Positions 23,106 through 34,865 of a DNA stretch of 64,000 bases are shown here, in pieces. The stretch's first letter is position 1. Every line of letters begins with the position of its first letter. The position numbers were made by a program, and so were the translations under genes. The notes below the pieces were generated by a model. The model was given only the letters and a program-made list of their open reading frames with translations, had not been told where the DNA came from and ran no database searches. Origin of the DNA: Agelaius tricolor (Eukaryota; Chordata; Aves; Passeriformes; Icteridae); the NCBI GenBank assembly GCA_023055355.1, contig JALJCS010000007.1, positions 840,001-904,000 on the forward strand, in the 5' to 3' direction.

Positions 23106-23165
23106 TCACCTGGGGACAGCTGGGGACACCTGGGGACAGCTGGGGACACCTGGGGACAGCTGGCC
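23106..23165 (+). repeat. Short tandem repeat CTGGGGACA
   Basis: Alternating CTGGGGACAG and CTGGGGACAC units, six GGGG runs with short loops, so able in principle to form a G-quadruplex on the plus strand. It lies about 280 bases 3-prime of ITSN1 exon 4. Confidence 0.8.
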
Positions 23166-23441
23166 TGGGGCCAGCCATTGCCACCAGCACCCCCAGGGCC
23201 CTTCCCAGCCCCTGTGGCCCAAGACTGGAGAGCCCCACGGGTTGTGGTGGCCTCAGGGCAGGAGGCAGCACCTGTCCCTGGGGACCCCCACCCCCCTGAC
23301 CCAGCCCAGGGGGACCCCAGCCCAGGGGAGCCCTGGATGCAGATCCCCCCTGAGCAGGGCTGGCCCCAGTCAGAGCCTGGGGAACCCCAGGAGAGCCCAG
23401 CCCCAGCCCCAGCCCAGCCCCTGTGCCCACCCCACACTCAC

Positions 23442-23505
23442 CATATCTGTGCTAGCACTGGCTGAGGTAACCCAGATTGGAAAAAAAAGTTCCTGGCTTG
23501 ATCAC
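23442..23505 (-). CDS. ITSN1: ITSN1 exon 4: middle of EH domain 1
   Basis: Encodes residues 41-62, [21 protein letters not shown], identical to mammals. The three phenylalanines are coded across a run of eight T, a mutation-prone spot. The acceptor is TTTTACAG and the donor GTGAGT splits the tryptophan codon after two bases. The same split-W arrangement recurs in exon 9 of EH2, as expected for duplicated domains. Confidence 0.95.
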
Positions 23506-24183
23506 CTGTAAAATAAACAGGAGATGGCTTGAGCTCCAGCTCCCAACAGCTGGCAGAGGGAATGGGGCATCAGGAGGCAAAACCAGCTGCCCAGCCCATG
23601 CCATGAGTGATGAGCATGGACAAAGCACTAAGAAAATTCCATGTAACAAAACAGAGCAATGAACAGGAGGCCTCCTATTGCCTTTGAGACCAAAGTTTGA
23701 TGAAAATTTATTAGGATCAGTGCAATCCCTTGATTTGGAGCTTTGCTTCCCCCTGTTTCAATCAGTTCTGCATTTGGATCTTTCCAAGAGGTCAACCATG
23801 CTGATGTCAGTGCTGCACAAATTGGATTTCTAAACCTGATTTCAGTTAAAATGACACAGCTTTATTTAATCAGATCTTTTATTTATCATAATATTAGTGT
23901 GGTGAGCTGACCCCAGGCACAAAGAACCCATCACTCCCTTCCACAGCAGGATGGGGAATAGAAAATACCAGAAAGTAACAGGAAAGCTGGGGGTGATGTG
24001 GCAAAATATGAGATATAAAATAAGAAATGGGGCTGATGTGGAACAATGAGATTAAAATAAGAAATACCTGTTCAAATTTTCTAATTATTATGCCCACATG
24101 TCTCCCAGGCAGCTCTGCACACATTTAGGCTCCCTGGTTAAGATTTAACTGAACAGGATGAGAAGTGGAAGCTGTTTGCTTAC
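23506..24183 (-). other. ITSN1 intron 3
   Basis: The possible ERV fragment; otherwise AT-rich unique DNA. Confidence 0.6.
23885..24075 (+). mobile_element. Possible ERV-derived fragment
   Basis: GTGGTGAGCTGACCCCAGGC, ATCACTCCCTTCCACAGCAGG and GGGAATAGAAAATACCAG resemble the region next to LTRs of avian ERVL-type elements. Short and diverged, with no frame. Confidence 0.35.
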
Positions 24184-24276
24184 CAGTGATAAATCCAGCA
24201 GTTGGTTTCAGACTATGGAACTGTTGATCATGTTTTGCTCTCTCCTCCACAGTAATAGCCCAGATATCCAGGTTGC
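24184..24276 (-). CDS. ITSN1: ITSN1 exon 3: first half of EH domain 1
   Basis: Encodes residues 10-41, from [13 protein letters not shown] to KPTAGFITG. This is the first helix pair of the EH1 domain, where the conserved W and the KHDQQF stretch sit. It enters and leaves in phase 1 and ends with donor GTAAGC. Compared with mammals it has N for S at position 12 and TA for IS near position 35, both mild changes. Confidence 0.95.
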
Positions 24277-25384
24277 CTGGTTCAGAAGAAATGGAGAAAT
24301 GACATTGAGAAACATTCCCTAAAAATACCAGCCTCTTTTCTTTGTGAGTGTCATTATCTCCTCAAACAACCCAAGGGTGGGAGGTCATTTGCCCCCAGAG
24401 CACTCACAGCTGAAATTCCAGTTCCTTTACTGCAAAGGAGCCTCTTCCCCCATCATCCCATCTGACCTGCCCATAGGGCAGGGAAATGGGAAATCTTCTC
24501 AGCACTGAGATTGCTCTTTGTAACCCTTCTGCAGATCAGCTGCAAAACCCAAGTCCCAGATGGATTCCCAGGATGTGAAGGGATTGCAAGGAAGAGGAAC
24601 TGTTCATCAGAGCTGAGTGACAGGGATGGGGTCAGGCCAAAGAGGGGAAGTCTGGCTGAGTTTTACAGCAGGAATTGTTCCTGGCAGGGTGGGCAGGCCC
24701 TGGCACAGGTGCCCAGAGCAGCTGGGGCTGCCCCTGCATCCCTGGCAGTGCCCAAGGCCAGGCTGGACACTGGGGACAGTGGGAGGTGTCCACTGAGGAG
24801 CATCCCAATCCAAACCAGTCTGGGATTCTGTGGTTTCATGTGAAGAGCAAAAAATCCTGTCCCTGCTGCACTGCCAGGGCCCAGCCTGGCCTTTTCACTG
24901 CATTTCCAGATGCTGCAACTTCCCCTGCTGTAAATGAAGAGATTAAAAATGTGTCACTTTTGTTCTAACCTAAACAACAAAAGGGGTGGGTGATGGGACA
25001 ACAAGGCAAAAACTGGCAGTGATACCACCCAAAGGCATCTCCTGCACCTTTCAGCACCTACCAAGTCCAGGAGGCCTGAAAGGAAAAAACATCTGCACTT
25101 GTCCAGTGCAGCTGGAGCAGGATGAGGGGTGCCCACTGCCTGAGAGGCCTGGCTGGGCCTGGCTGTGCCTGCAGGGCCAGAGGCTGGGGCTGGCAGGGGT
25201 GGCTGCAGCCCCAGGGCTCTGGGCTCTCAGCTGGGAGGTGTCTGCAAAGCAGCCACAAAGCCCAGGAACCCTCAGCTCAGGGGGATGCACAAACACTTCC
25301 CCAGAGAAAACCCTTGCAAAGGAACGCGTTTATGCCAAGTTATTGCACACAGGAACAGCTCAGAGCACACCAGAAAGCACTTAC
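24277..25384 (-). other. ITSN1 intron 2
   Basis: One CR1 tail at 24.7 kb; nothing else recognised. Confidence 0.65.
24660..24835 (+). mobile_element. CR1 3-prime end
   Basis: GGCAGGGTGGGCAGGCCCTG to CCAATCCAAACCAGTCTGGG. A piece before the tail is deleted (GGTGTCCACTGAGGAGC). Confidence 0.8.
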
Positions 25385-25444
25385 CCCCAAAAGGTGTTGG
25401 AAACTGAGCCATGGTTCTGTCACTTTTAGCTTGTTAATAGATGC
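25385..25444 (-). CDS. ITSN1: ITSN1 exon 2: start codon and residues 1-9
   Basis: The start codon is at 25412-25410 in a good Kozak context (ACCATGG) and opens MAQFPTPFGG, the known intersectin-1 N terminus. The 32 bases before it (25413-25444) are 5-prime UTR, bounded by a pyrimidine-rich acceptor ending CCAG. The donor is G|GTAAGT after one base of codon 10. No upstream ATG lies inside this exon. Confidence 0.95.
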
Positions 25445-26762
25445 CTGGAAAAGAACAAATTATTTATTCAGCACAGTATCTTCCATTTTCCATATGTTTT
25501 CTGTATGATCAGTTACTACAGAAGAAAAGAAGGCAGTGAGGAAGCAGGATTGTATCAATACTTCCCAGACCAACTGGGACTTCCAAAACTCAGTGTCTCA
25601 TTTTTGCACATCTATGAGGGCACCTTCCTCCCAGCAAACAGCTACATTTCATTCTGCTCTAAGGATGGCCTCAAAGCAGCCTGGAGTTATAGATAATATT
25701 TCTTTATAAATGGAGCTGGAGTGAGGGCAGAGCTCAGCCCCACCCAGGGATGCTGCTGCAGGCTCCACGCCTTTCCTGAGTGTCACAACCCCTGCTGCTG
25801 CTCAGGAGGGGAACTGGCTCCATTCCAACTGCTGCAAGCCACCATCAGTCAGTGATCTGGGGTTTATTCCTGGCAGCAAATGCCCTGCCCTGAATTAAAT
25901 TCAATGAAACCTCCATGTCCCGCTGTGTCCCCAGCCCTGAGGAGCAGCAAGGGCCCAAGGGGCAGAGGGAGGGCAGGGGAGCTCCAGGAGAGCACCACTG
26001 GCTCTGCCAACAAAGGCACCACACAGGCTCCAAATTTCATCTGCACACAGAGAAGGAAAAGCATTTTTCTTGCTGCACACAAAGGCTGCCATGAGCTGCC
26101 TGAGCCAGGGGACAATGGCCAGCACAACAATGAGCCATGGCCTCTTGTCCTGGGAGATTCCACTCGTGTCTTCCAGGCAACAGCAGAAAGGCAGGGGGGA
26201 ACAGAATCAGGAGAATCTTTTAGGCTGCCTGAACAGCAGCAGAAATTTATCAATATCCCTAAGAAAAGGCATTCACTTGCACCAACAATTTCCTTTTGTC
26301 TGAGCTCCTGTTTGCTCCCCTCCCCATCCCCCTTTCACACTTCCCACATCCTCCTCTGGCCTCCAACTTGGGAACCTCCTGTGGATCCCCTGCCAGTGTC
26401 CCCTGTGACAGAGCCCTGGCACTTGTGCCAGCCAGGCTCCCCAGCAGTTGGAATTTGGGGAATGAGGGACACAACCCTGACTCTCTTTCCTCCTCATTTG
26501 GCCAAGCACCTGACCCCAAAGCCCTGTGCCCCGGGCCAGGGCAGCAGCTGATGCTGCTCCCAGGGGTTAGCCCAGGATTTCAAATTCCAGGTGCAGAGAT
26601 CCAAGGGTTCAGAGCAGCTCCCTGAGCTGTGGGGCTCTCCCAGAAGCATTCCTGAAGGGCTGAAAGATCAGCACTTTTATCTTTGCCTGTTTGCTTCTTG
26701 TTCTCTGCTCTGGGAAAGAACTCACAGATGCTGCTGGGTTTCATGACTGCAAGGAAACCTTA

Positions 26763-27365
26763 AGGGGAAAAAAAAGAGGAAAAAAAGAAGGAGAGAAAAA
26801 GGAGAAGGAGGAAAAAAAGGAGAAGGAGGAAAAAAAGGAGAAGGAGGAAAAAAAGGAGAAGGAGGAAAAAAAGGAGAAGGAGGAAAAAAAGGAGGGGAAA
26901 AGGGAGGGGAAAAGGGAGGGAAAAAGGGAGGGAAAAAAGGAGGGAAAAAGGAGGAAAAAAGGAGGAAAAAAAGGAGGAAAAAAAGGAGGAAAAAAAGGAG
27001 GAAAAAAAGGAGGAAAAAAAGGAGGAAAAAAAGGAGGAAAAAAAGGAGGGAATAAAAGGAGGGAATAAAAGGAGGGAATAAAAGGAGGGAATAAAAGGAG
27101 GGAATAAAAGGAGGGAATAAAAGGAGGGAAAAAAGGAGGGAAAAAAGGAGGAAAAAAAGGAGGAAAAAAGGAGGAAAAAAAGGAGGAAAAAAAGGAGGAG
27201 GAGGAAAAAAAGGAGAGAAAAAGGAGGAAAAAAAGGAGGAGGAAAAAGTAAAAAAAAAAAACCAACCCAAAACCAAAACCCCAAACAAGCAAAAAGAAAA
27301 CTAAAACAAAACCAAATGGAGAAAAAATGCCAAAAAAAAAAAAAAAAAAGAAAAAGCAGGAAAAC
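26763..27365 (+). repeat. Long purine tract (GGAGGAAAAAAA)n with A-rich tail
   Basis: About 480 bases almost free of pyrimidines: GGAGAAGGAGGAAAAAAA units of 18 bases, then 12-base GGAGGAAAAAAA units, then GGAGGGAATAAAA units of 13 bases, and finally poly-A with AAACC motifs. In the ITSN1 transcript it would be a long pyrimidine run. The long Phe/Pro/Ser frames on the minus strand are artefacts of it. Confidence 0.95.
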
Positions 27366-28554
27366 CCCAAAAACAGAAGTGCCTGCTGAAGCCCCCCTGT
27401 CAGAGCCCAGGCAGTTTCCATATGATGTGCTCCTTTTCAGCACAAGGGGAAGCAGCAGAGCATTTACAGGCTCAGCCCTTCAGGGAAGAGCCTCCTCCAC
27501 AGCCTGCCAGGATTCCAAAGGAATTGAATTCCCCCTCTACCTTGGACACAGGGAGGGAGTGGGGAGTCTGAACAGCAGCCCCGTGCTGGATGCCAAGGAA
27601 AGCAGAAACTATTCCAAAGAACCTCCAGAGGGAAGAAAAAAAAAAGAAGAAAGTGAGAGAAAAACCAAAGCCAGCTGGGGGAATGGAGAGAAGGAGCAGA
27701 GAGCTGTGTCTAAATGTGAGAGGCTGAGACCCAAAGCAAAGCTGAGAGCAGCCAGAGAGACAGGGAAGCAAATGAGGGAAAGGCAAATCCCTCCCTGAGT
27801 GGAAGACGCTGGGGTTTGCTGCTCACTGCTGATGGATCACCTGAGCTCCACAGGCACAGGGGTCACACCAGGGACCCCAAGGCTCTGCCCAAAGGCTGCA
27901 CCAGGTCCATGCTGACCCAAGCTGCTCTGGGGTTCTGTTTTTGGGGTTGAAGGGCTCAGGGATGGAGAACATGTCTTTTTTATCCCCAAAAACATCTGGC
28001 ACAGTTGGTATATTATAAAATATCATATATATGTAAAGTATTGTAAAGCAAATAAAGCAGCTGCTGACCAATGAGTTCAGGAATGGTTCAAACAGGAAGA
28101 AGGGGAGACAAGCAGGGGAAGCACAACTGCACTGTCAGTGGAACACACAGAGATCCCTGGGGAAGGCAGCCCAGAGCTCCCACAGCAGCAGTGAAACCAA
28201 CAGTGCCTCCAAGGGTGTGTTCTGCACAGGAGGCAGGAGATGCAGCTGACACTTTATCCTGCTTCTAGACAGCACAACGAGGAACTTGGAGCTACTCACC
28301 TTTGCCTGTCAAAAAAGAGCTTAAGCTAGTGCTGCACTGGGATGTGCCAAACCAATCCAACATTAAACACATCCTTCCTACATAAATCCCTTCTCCCCTG
28401 AACAGCAGAGACCCACATCTCCTCCACTCCTCCACAGGGTGGAAACCACTGAGCACTGGGGTCACTCATGAGTTCTGTACTTCCCAACCCTCCAGAAAAG
28501 GCAAATATTCCAGCTTGCAATTCCCAGGGTGGTGCCAACAGCAGCCACCCCACA

Positions 28555-28860
28555 GGTCCTGTCCCCACCAGGGCCAGAGGATCCCTGGGGCTGGCCCAGC
28601 CCTGCCAGCCCATGCAGTGCCAGCTGTGCCCCATGGGCACCTTGTCCCCAGCCCAGATCACTCAGTGCCACCTGCAGGGGACACCTGCAGGGCTGGGCAC
28701 TGCAAAGCTCCCTGGGCAGCCCCTGCCAAGGCCTGAGCTCCCTTGCCATGGGCAAATTGCTGCTGCTGTCCAAGCTGAGCCTGCCCTGGCCCAGCCTGAG
28801 GCCGTTCCCTGGGAGCAGAGCCTGGCACCCCTGGCTGTGCCCTCCTGGCAGCGTGTGGGT
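28555..28860 (-). mobile_element. CR1, array-carrying subfamily but without array
   Basis: GGGGCTGGCCCAGCCCTGCC to GGCTGTGCCCTCCTGGCAGC. It stops before the position where other copies hold the 31-base array. Confidence 0.75.
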
Positions 28861-29092
28861 GTTCCCAGGTCAGGGACAGCAGGGACAGATCAGTGCCACT
28901 GCAGGAGATCAATAAGGGGAAATCCCACAGCACCATCCCACAGCTGCTCTCTGGGATTTCCCCCTGCTCGGGCTCCTTGGCCTGTGCTGCTCTGGGCTGC
29001 CAGAAAGGCCCCAGCTTGTGAAAGTTGTTCCATTGCCCTGAACACCTCTGGCTTCTGGGGCTTTCTGCAAAGCCCAAAAAGCCTGGGAGTGA

Positions 29093-29190
29093 AATCACAG
29101 AACGTGAAATGGTGTGGGTTGGGAGGGACCTCACAGCCCATCCAGTGCCAGCCCTTTCCCTGTCCCTTCCAGCAGAGCAAACTCCACAAG
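29093..29190 (-). mobile_element. CR1 tail fragment
   Basis: AATCACAGAACGTGAAATGG then GTGTGGGTTGGGAGGGACC. Truncated after about 100 bases. Confidence 0.75.
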
Positions 29191-29379
29191 CTCCCCATGC
29201 ATGGCCTCCCATGGAGTCAGAGCACCGGGAGCCTGCCCCACGCTGGCCTGGGGGTGATGAGGAGAGCCTGGCACAGGGATGGAAAGGAACAACAAACTCC
29301 AGCAACGAGGAGGCACTGCAGCAGCACTTTTGTAGCAGCTACAACTGGGACTTTATCACCTGCACAGTTATCTTTGGAG

Positions 29380-29676
29380 AGAGTATATATACATATATAT
29401 AAAATATTAAAAAATATAAAATATATATATAAAATATACATAAAATATACATAAAATATACATAAATGAGAAACATTTGCTTACCCCCAGCTCTGAGTGA
29501 GGGAGACAAGGCCCTGCCCAGCCAGCTCAGCTCTCAGGGCTCTCCCTTCCATCTTACCCTGCTGTAGCTAAGCTCAGAAATACTTAAATTCTTGATCCTC
29601 ACTCCAAGTTGTTTCTTCTCATAAACCAATACTCTAGATACAAGCACTGTTTTAATACATATACTTTAAAAATATA

Positions 29677-29723
<47 letters not shown>

Positions 29724-29980
29724 ATATGTATATATATATATATATATATAAATATATAACTATATTAGGGTTTAAGGAATTGATTCCCCTTTACCTTGAA
29801 CACAGAGGGAAGAAGAGAGGGAGTGGGAATATATATATTATATATATAAGGTTATAAATATATAGATAAAATATATTCGGTTATATATTAATGTATATTA
29901 AAATTAATTATAATATTTATAACAAGATAATATTATAATATTAATATGTACTAAAATACATTTAAATATATATATAATCT
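29380..29980. repeat. TA-rich microsatellite region
   Basis: Clusters of (TATA)n, TATATG and AAATATA units, densest at 29,380-29,465 and 29,670-29,760, then looser AT-rich DNA. Self-complementary and prone to length change. It lies in ITSN1 intron 1. Confidence 0.9.
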
Positions 29981-30987
29981 AACTGTAACCTCACGAATTG
30001 TTCACATAAAACTAAAACTGAACCATGTAGAGAACAACTCCACATATATAAAATCCCAGACCATATCTAACTTTAAGTACTAATGTTTAAAGCTTTTACC
30101 TCAAAAAAATGAGGAGGTTGAAAATATCTCCAGTAAAAACATTTATTCATAGGAGTCAGACAAATATGAAAATTCCTTTCACAGTGTATTATGTATGGAC
30201 TTCAAAAATATGGCTCAGAACTTTATTAGAGTTTCTATTTAAAGTTATCTGTGCTCTGCTGAGGCCATGTTTACAGAGAAAACTGCAATAAAGCCACAGG
30301 AGGTATAAATGAACAATAATTGAGCTATTTCAGTGCTGTGTCTTTATACAGACACATTTCACACAAGAAAGATCCTGGCTTTGTTTTTCCTAAAATGCAA
30401 CCCAGCATTTCTATTCCTAAACAATTCCTCAGGAGATAATTCTTGATCTGAATGCCAGAATTAATTCCTCAGGCCACTTATCAGTCACCTTCCTCCTCCG
30501 ACAGGAAAAAAAAGAGACAAACCCAACCAGATAAAGTGCCAACATCCTCCAAGAACTCCAAATGACAACAAAATCCCCCAGCAGGACATGCCATGAGTGT
30601 CCCAGGCTGAGGGCAGCGTTTGGAGCCTGCAGATGCTCCATGGGAAAGCTCTGGACCAGGAGCACTCAAGGGACTCCGAGGTTTAGCAAAGCCTGGCAAG
30701 TCTGGATCAGTGCTGGAAACAAAAGCATTTGGGGACATTCAGGGAATTCTGATCCTTGCTCTTTGGAGATCACATTTTAACTCAGTCACCACTCTGCAAA
30801 ACTTGCCAGTTTCTGCTCCTTACAGCAATGACTGATAAAATAAAAACCTTCACAAATGTCAAGTCCTGCCATTTCTTCTATTTTGTACCCAGCACCCAGA
30901 ACACATTAACAAAGCACCTCCCCACTGCAGATGTGTTTCAACACCTGTGGCAATGATCAAACTGCTGAGGAGTCACCTCTGCAACCC

Positions 30988-31285
30988 AGAAACATGGAAT
31001 GGCTTGGGTTGGGAGAGACCTCAAAGATACCTGCCTGACAGGAGCAGAGGGAACGGCCTCAGGCTGGGCCAGGGCAGGCTCAGCTTGGGCAGCAGCAGCA
31101 ATTTGCCCATGGCAAGGGAGCTCAGGCCTTGGCAGGGGCTGCCCAGGGAGCTTTGCAGTGCCCAGCCCTGCAGGTGTCCCCTGCAGGTGGCACTGAGTGC
31201 TCTGGGCTGGGGACAAGGTGCCCATGGGGCACAGCTGGCACTGCATGGGCTGGCAGGGCTGGGCCAGCCCCAGGGATTTGGGATC
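30988..31285 (+). mobile_element. Nested CR1 fragments
   Basis: A short minus-oriented tail (ATGGAATGGCTTGGGTTGGG, to about 31,028) abuts a plus-oriented copy beginning ACAGGAGCAGAGGGAACGGC and ending GGCCAGCCCCAGGGATTTGG. The junction suggests insertion or a 5-prime inversion. Confidence 0.7.
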
Positions 31286-31879
31286 TCTCACACAGGGGCT
31301 CCTGCAGTCCCAGCTGAGCTGTGCCTGGATTGCAGCACCCTTCTCAAGAGGTGGCTGACTCTCATTTTAAAAGATTTAGCACAGTGAAAAGCCAGTGTGT
31401 CACTCAACTGTTTCTAAAGCCCTTAATAAGAAATAAGGATCTTGGTTTATTTTCACTTTAATAGCTGTTGGCTTCATTGAGAACCACCAGACCCTGTAAA
31501 AGAGGAATTCCAGGAGTTTCTTAGTGCTACAATTTGTTGATTTTTTAAAGTTGCCTTTACTCACCCAGGTGCAGCAGTGACCTGTTGGCTCATTTTGTTT
31601 GTTTGGGGGAGTGTGTTAAAAACCCTCATTATCACAATGGCAGTGGGGAATTTCTGACTCCTCCTCCTTTAAAACAAGTACTGAACCCAAAAATCTGCAA
31701 GACAAGATTAGGAATACTTGCACACCTACAACAACCTTAACAGCAGCCTGACATTAGCTTCAAGAATGATCTGTGAAGGAGGACAAGGAAGTGCAGGGTA
31801 CCCTGCTGGATGTGAGTGCTGTGTGCCCTGGATCTCACATCTGATTGATTTATGTCCCAGACCTGCAGCTCCCACAGCA

Positions 31880-32400
31880 CATCCAGCAGAGCTGAGCAGG
31901 GCCTGGAGCCTCCCCATGCCCAGGAGAGCCTGGGGGGGCTGGGGCTGCTCAGCCTGGAGAGGAGCCCCAGGGAGAGAGAGGGGGGCCTCAGCCCTGCCTG
32001 GCCCTGTGGCTGTCCCTGTGTCTGTCCCTGTCTGTCCCTGTGTCTGTCCCTGTGCCTGTCCCTGTGTCTGTCCCTGTGTCTGTCCCCGTGTCTGTCCCTG
32101 TGTGCAGAGGTCAGAGCAGCCCCAGGCTCTGCTCCAGGCCCAGCAATGGCCCCAGAGCCACGGGCAGGGCCTGAGCCCAGCAATTCCCCTGCACAGGAGG
32201 CACAACTTCTGCCCTGGGCAGGGACCGAGCTGGAGCAGAGCCCAGAGAGGGGCTGGAGTCTCCTCCCTGGGACATTCCAGAGCCACCTGGGCCCACCCTG
32301 TGCCCTCTGCTCTGGGATGGCCCTGCTGGAGCAGGGAGGTGGCACCAGGGACCCACTGTGGTCCCTCCCAACCTCACCATCAGTGACTCCATGAACACCA
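31880..32400 (+). mobile_element. CR1-like segment split by a microsatellite
   Basis: GGGGCTGCTCAGCCTGGAGA before the (TGTCCC) repeat, and TGCTGGAGCAGGGAGGTGGC with GTCCCTCCCAACCTCACCAT after it, are CR1-type motifs in plus order. Confidence 0.6.
31995..32105 (+). repeat. (TGTCCCTGTGTC)n tandem repeat
   Basis: About ten units of CTGTCCCTGT with TGTC insertions, set inside a CR1-derived segment. Confidence 0.9.
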
Positions 32401-34639
32401 AGAGAAGCAGGTAAAGCAGATGGGTTCTGGCATTTCCATCCCATCAACTGAAGGCAGTGATGCTTTATTCCCAAGCTGCTCATCCAGCTGTGTCCCAGCT
32501 GTGTCCATGGCCCCAGGACCCCTGAGCAATGGCACTCAGGACACTCTTGGAGCAGAAGAGGAGGGGCCAAAGCCTGGAGTCCAGCCTTGGCTGAGTCTGA
32601 GTGCTCTGTAGCCCCTCAGTGCCAGCTTTATGCTCATTTTATGGGAGTACCTTGTTCTAAGAGGAGTCTGAGAGCCACAGCACCCCTTTAAGCTGGCCAC
32701 CCTTAACTCTGGAACCCCAGCTTTGAAAGCTGGATCACTTCTGTGGCCATTCCCCCTTACCCCATTCTGATCTCTCCAGCCCTCACCACAAAGAACCTTG
32801 TTCCTTCAGCTGCTGCCTCTGCAAGAACCACCCCAGCTGGGTTAGAGAATAAAGAATTACATGGCTTTTTGCAGCTTATCCCTTTCCTCATTCCTGCATC
32901 AACTCTCACACCTATTCCACCCATCTCAGGCCACTTTCTGTAGCAAGGAGGACACAGCTGCAGCACATCCAAGGCAAGAACACCATGGAAATACTCTGGG
33001 AAGTGGCTGATGAACTTCTTCCCTCCCTCTCCCACAGATGCCCATGACACAACTCTGCAGGAACTTCCATTTCAATCCAGCTGGATGTTTTTAAAGGAAT
33101 TAGGGCAGCCAAAGGAATAGGCCAGAGCTGTTAAGTCTGGCTTGGACAGCAGTGGTGCCTTCCAGCCCAAGATTTAATCACTTTTAGGCCTGACCTAATC
33201 CCCCATAGCTGTGCTGTGAAAATCCACGTGTTTGTCTCAGCTTTAGAGCTGACCCTTTGAAATGGGGACAATAAAAAAAAAAAGAAAATCGGTTATTCTT
33301 GAGTTGTTTCACTTCACCTTCCCCATTCTGCCACTAAGTAACAGCTCTGCTGGGGGAAGGGTAGGAAGGAAGAAAAAGCCCTGAGTCAGCACAAGGGCTG
33401 AGTCAGGGAGCTCAGGATGTGCAGCCCATTCCCTGCCCCCTGCTCCAGGCACAAGCAGCAGATAAAAGGTCTGGCAGGGCAGGGCCGGGCTGCAGCTGCT
33501 GCTGAAAGCAAAGGCTCTGTGCCCTGAAGGACTCAGGGAGGTCACTCTGGCCCCTGCAAGCAGCTGCTCTCCTGAACCCTCCCGGTTACATAAGTGCAGG
33601 GCTCTGCTGGTGCAGATCTGGAAGCAGATTTTCAAAGAGTCATTTCCTAGGAGAATTATTCAGCATCCAGCAGCTCCTATCAGCATCTCAGGAGCTGTCA
33701 GCCCTCATCACCTCTGCCTCAGGCAGCTCCTCTCTCCCACCCAAGGACACTGGGCTCTGAATTTGCTCCATGCTCTGCCTTCTCAGCTCCTGCAGGACAC
33801 GAGGAGCTCTTCAGATGCACAACCAGAATGTAACTGAGGCAGTCACAGCAGTTGCCACTTCTGTCACCCTCCTCCTGGGCACACCTAGCCCTGCTGCTCC
33901 AGCACTGGTTGGTCACAGGTGGCCAAGAACAGCAAGGGTCCAGCAAACAAGAAACAGCAGCTTTATAGGGAAGAAATGCAAATGTTGGAGAAACAGACAC
34001 AGAAACTTCCTGGGACAGGTTAGGCCCTTGGGCATTTGTAAAAACAAGGGATTTCTTTGCTCTGCAAGGGGGGCTGAGCAGGCACCAGCTCCCAGGGAGG
34101 GTCAGGGACTCTCATAAAGCCTAAACAAGGAATTAAACATGGTAAAATTCCATTGCTAGAGCTCCTGTCTCCTATTTAAAATCTCCCTCCAAAGAGATGA
34201 AGCAAAAAGGGCTCCACTGCATGAGACAGGGCCTATCCCAAGCCAAGGGTTTCCTGGTTCCATGAGATCAATTCCCTTCTAGAACCTGTTTGCACTCAAG
34301 AGCAAAACCATCCCAGGTGTGACCACAAAAGCAGGCAAGTGGTACATGCAATGGAATAAGGGGAAAACAAATAGTCTGCAAGACACAACACAAACTGCAG
34401 ACACATCTAGAACAGGCACACATACATTCCAAAAGGCACAATCCAACTGAAAGATCCTATTTCTAGATGAAATCAACTATTAATTGATTGCAAGTACATT
34501 CTAATGGCACCAAAATAAAAAAGTGTCAGCTTTCTTTCCAGGTGCCAACTGTGCTTTCCCAGCAGCTCCACTTAAACCAGGCTCCAGCAGCTCAACCACA
34601 ACTGGAAAAATTTCAACCCCTGGCTGGGGTAAAGCAACC

Positions 34640-34865
34640 ACTGAATGTTTTGGGTTGGAGGGACCCTAAAGCTCATCCTATTGCACCTGGGCAGGGACAC
34701 CTCCCACTGCGCCAGCTGCTCCAGCCCCAGTGCCCAGCCTGGCCTTGGGCACTGCCAGGGATGCAGGGGCAGCCCCAGCTGCTCTGGGAATTCCATCCCA
34801 GCCCTGCCCACCCTGCCAGGGAAGGATTTATCCCAGCATCCCATCCAACCCTGCTCTCTTCTAAT
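34640..34865 (-). mobile_element. CR1
   Basis: GTTTTGGGTTGGAGGGACCC to CCCATCCAACCCTGCTCTCT. It carries TCCATCCCAGCCCTGCC in place of the usual GTGCCAGGGCCTGCC, as at 48.1 kb. Confidence 0.8.

Larger units (their letters stand above)
17154..23441 (-). other. ITSN1 intron 4
   Basis: Four CR1 copies (17.3, 19.0, 21.2 and 22.4 kb) separated by 0.9-1.8 kb of unique-looking DNA. No further exon: the frame passes directly from exon 4 to exon 5. Confidence 0.7.
25445..34639 (-). other. ITSN1 intron 1, 3-prime third
   Basis: The polypurine tract, the TA-rich region and four CR1 segments. Unique-looking stretches of 0.7-2.2 kb between them (for example 27.4-28.5 and 32.4-34.6 kb) show no coding exon with homology I can recognise. 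Confidence 0.6.

Noticed and set aside
26722..27443. Long Phe/Pro/Ser or Lys/Glu-rich frames on both strands
   Set aside because: Simple translation of the polypurine tract.
28468..29454. 328-codon plus-strand frame
   Set aside because: Runs through two CR1 fragments and unique DNA with no domain; CR1 tails are low in stop codons.
31718..32570. Frames of over 200 codons around the TGTCCC repeat
   Set aside because: Microsatellite and CR1-derived sequence; no recognisable protein.
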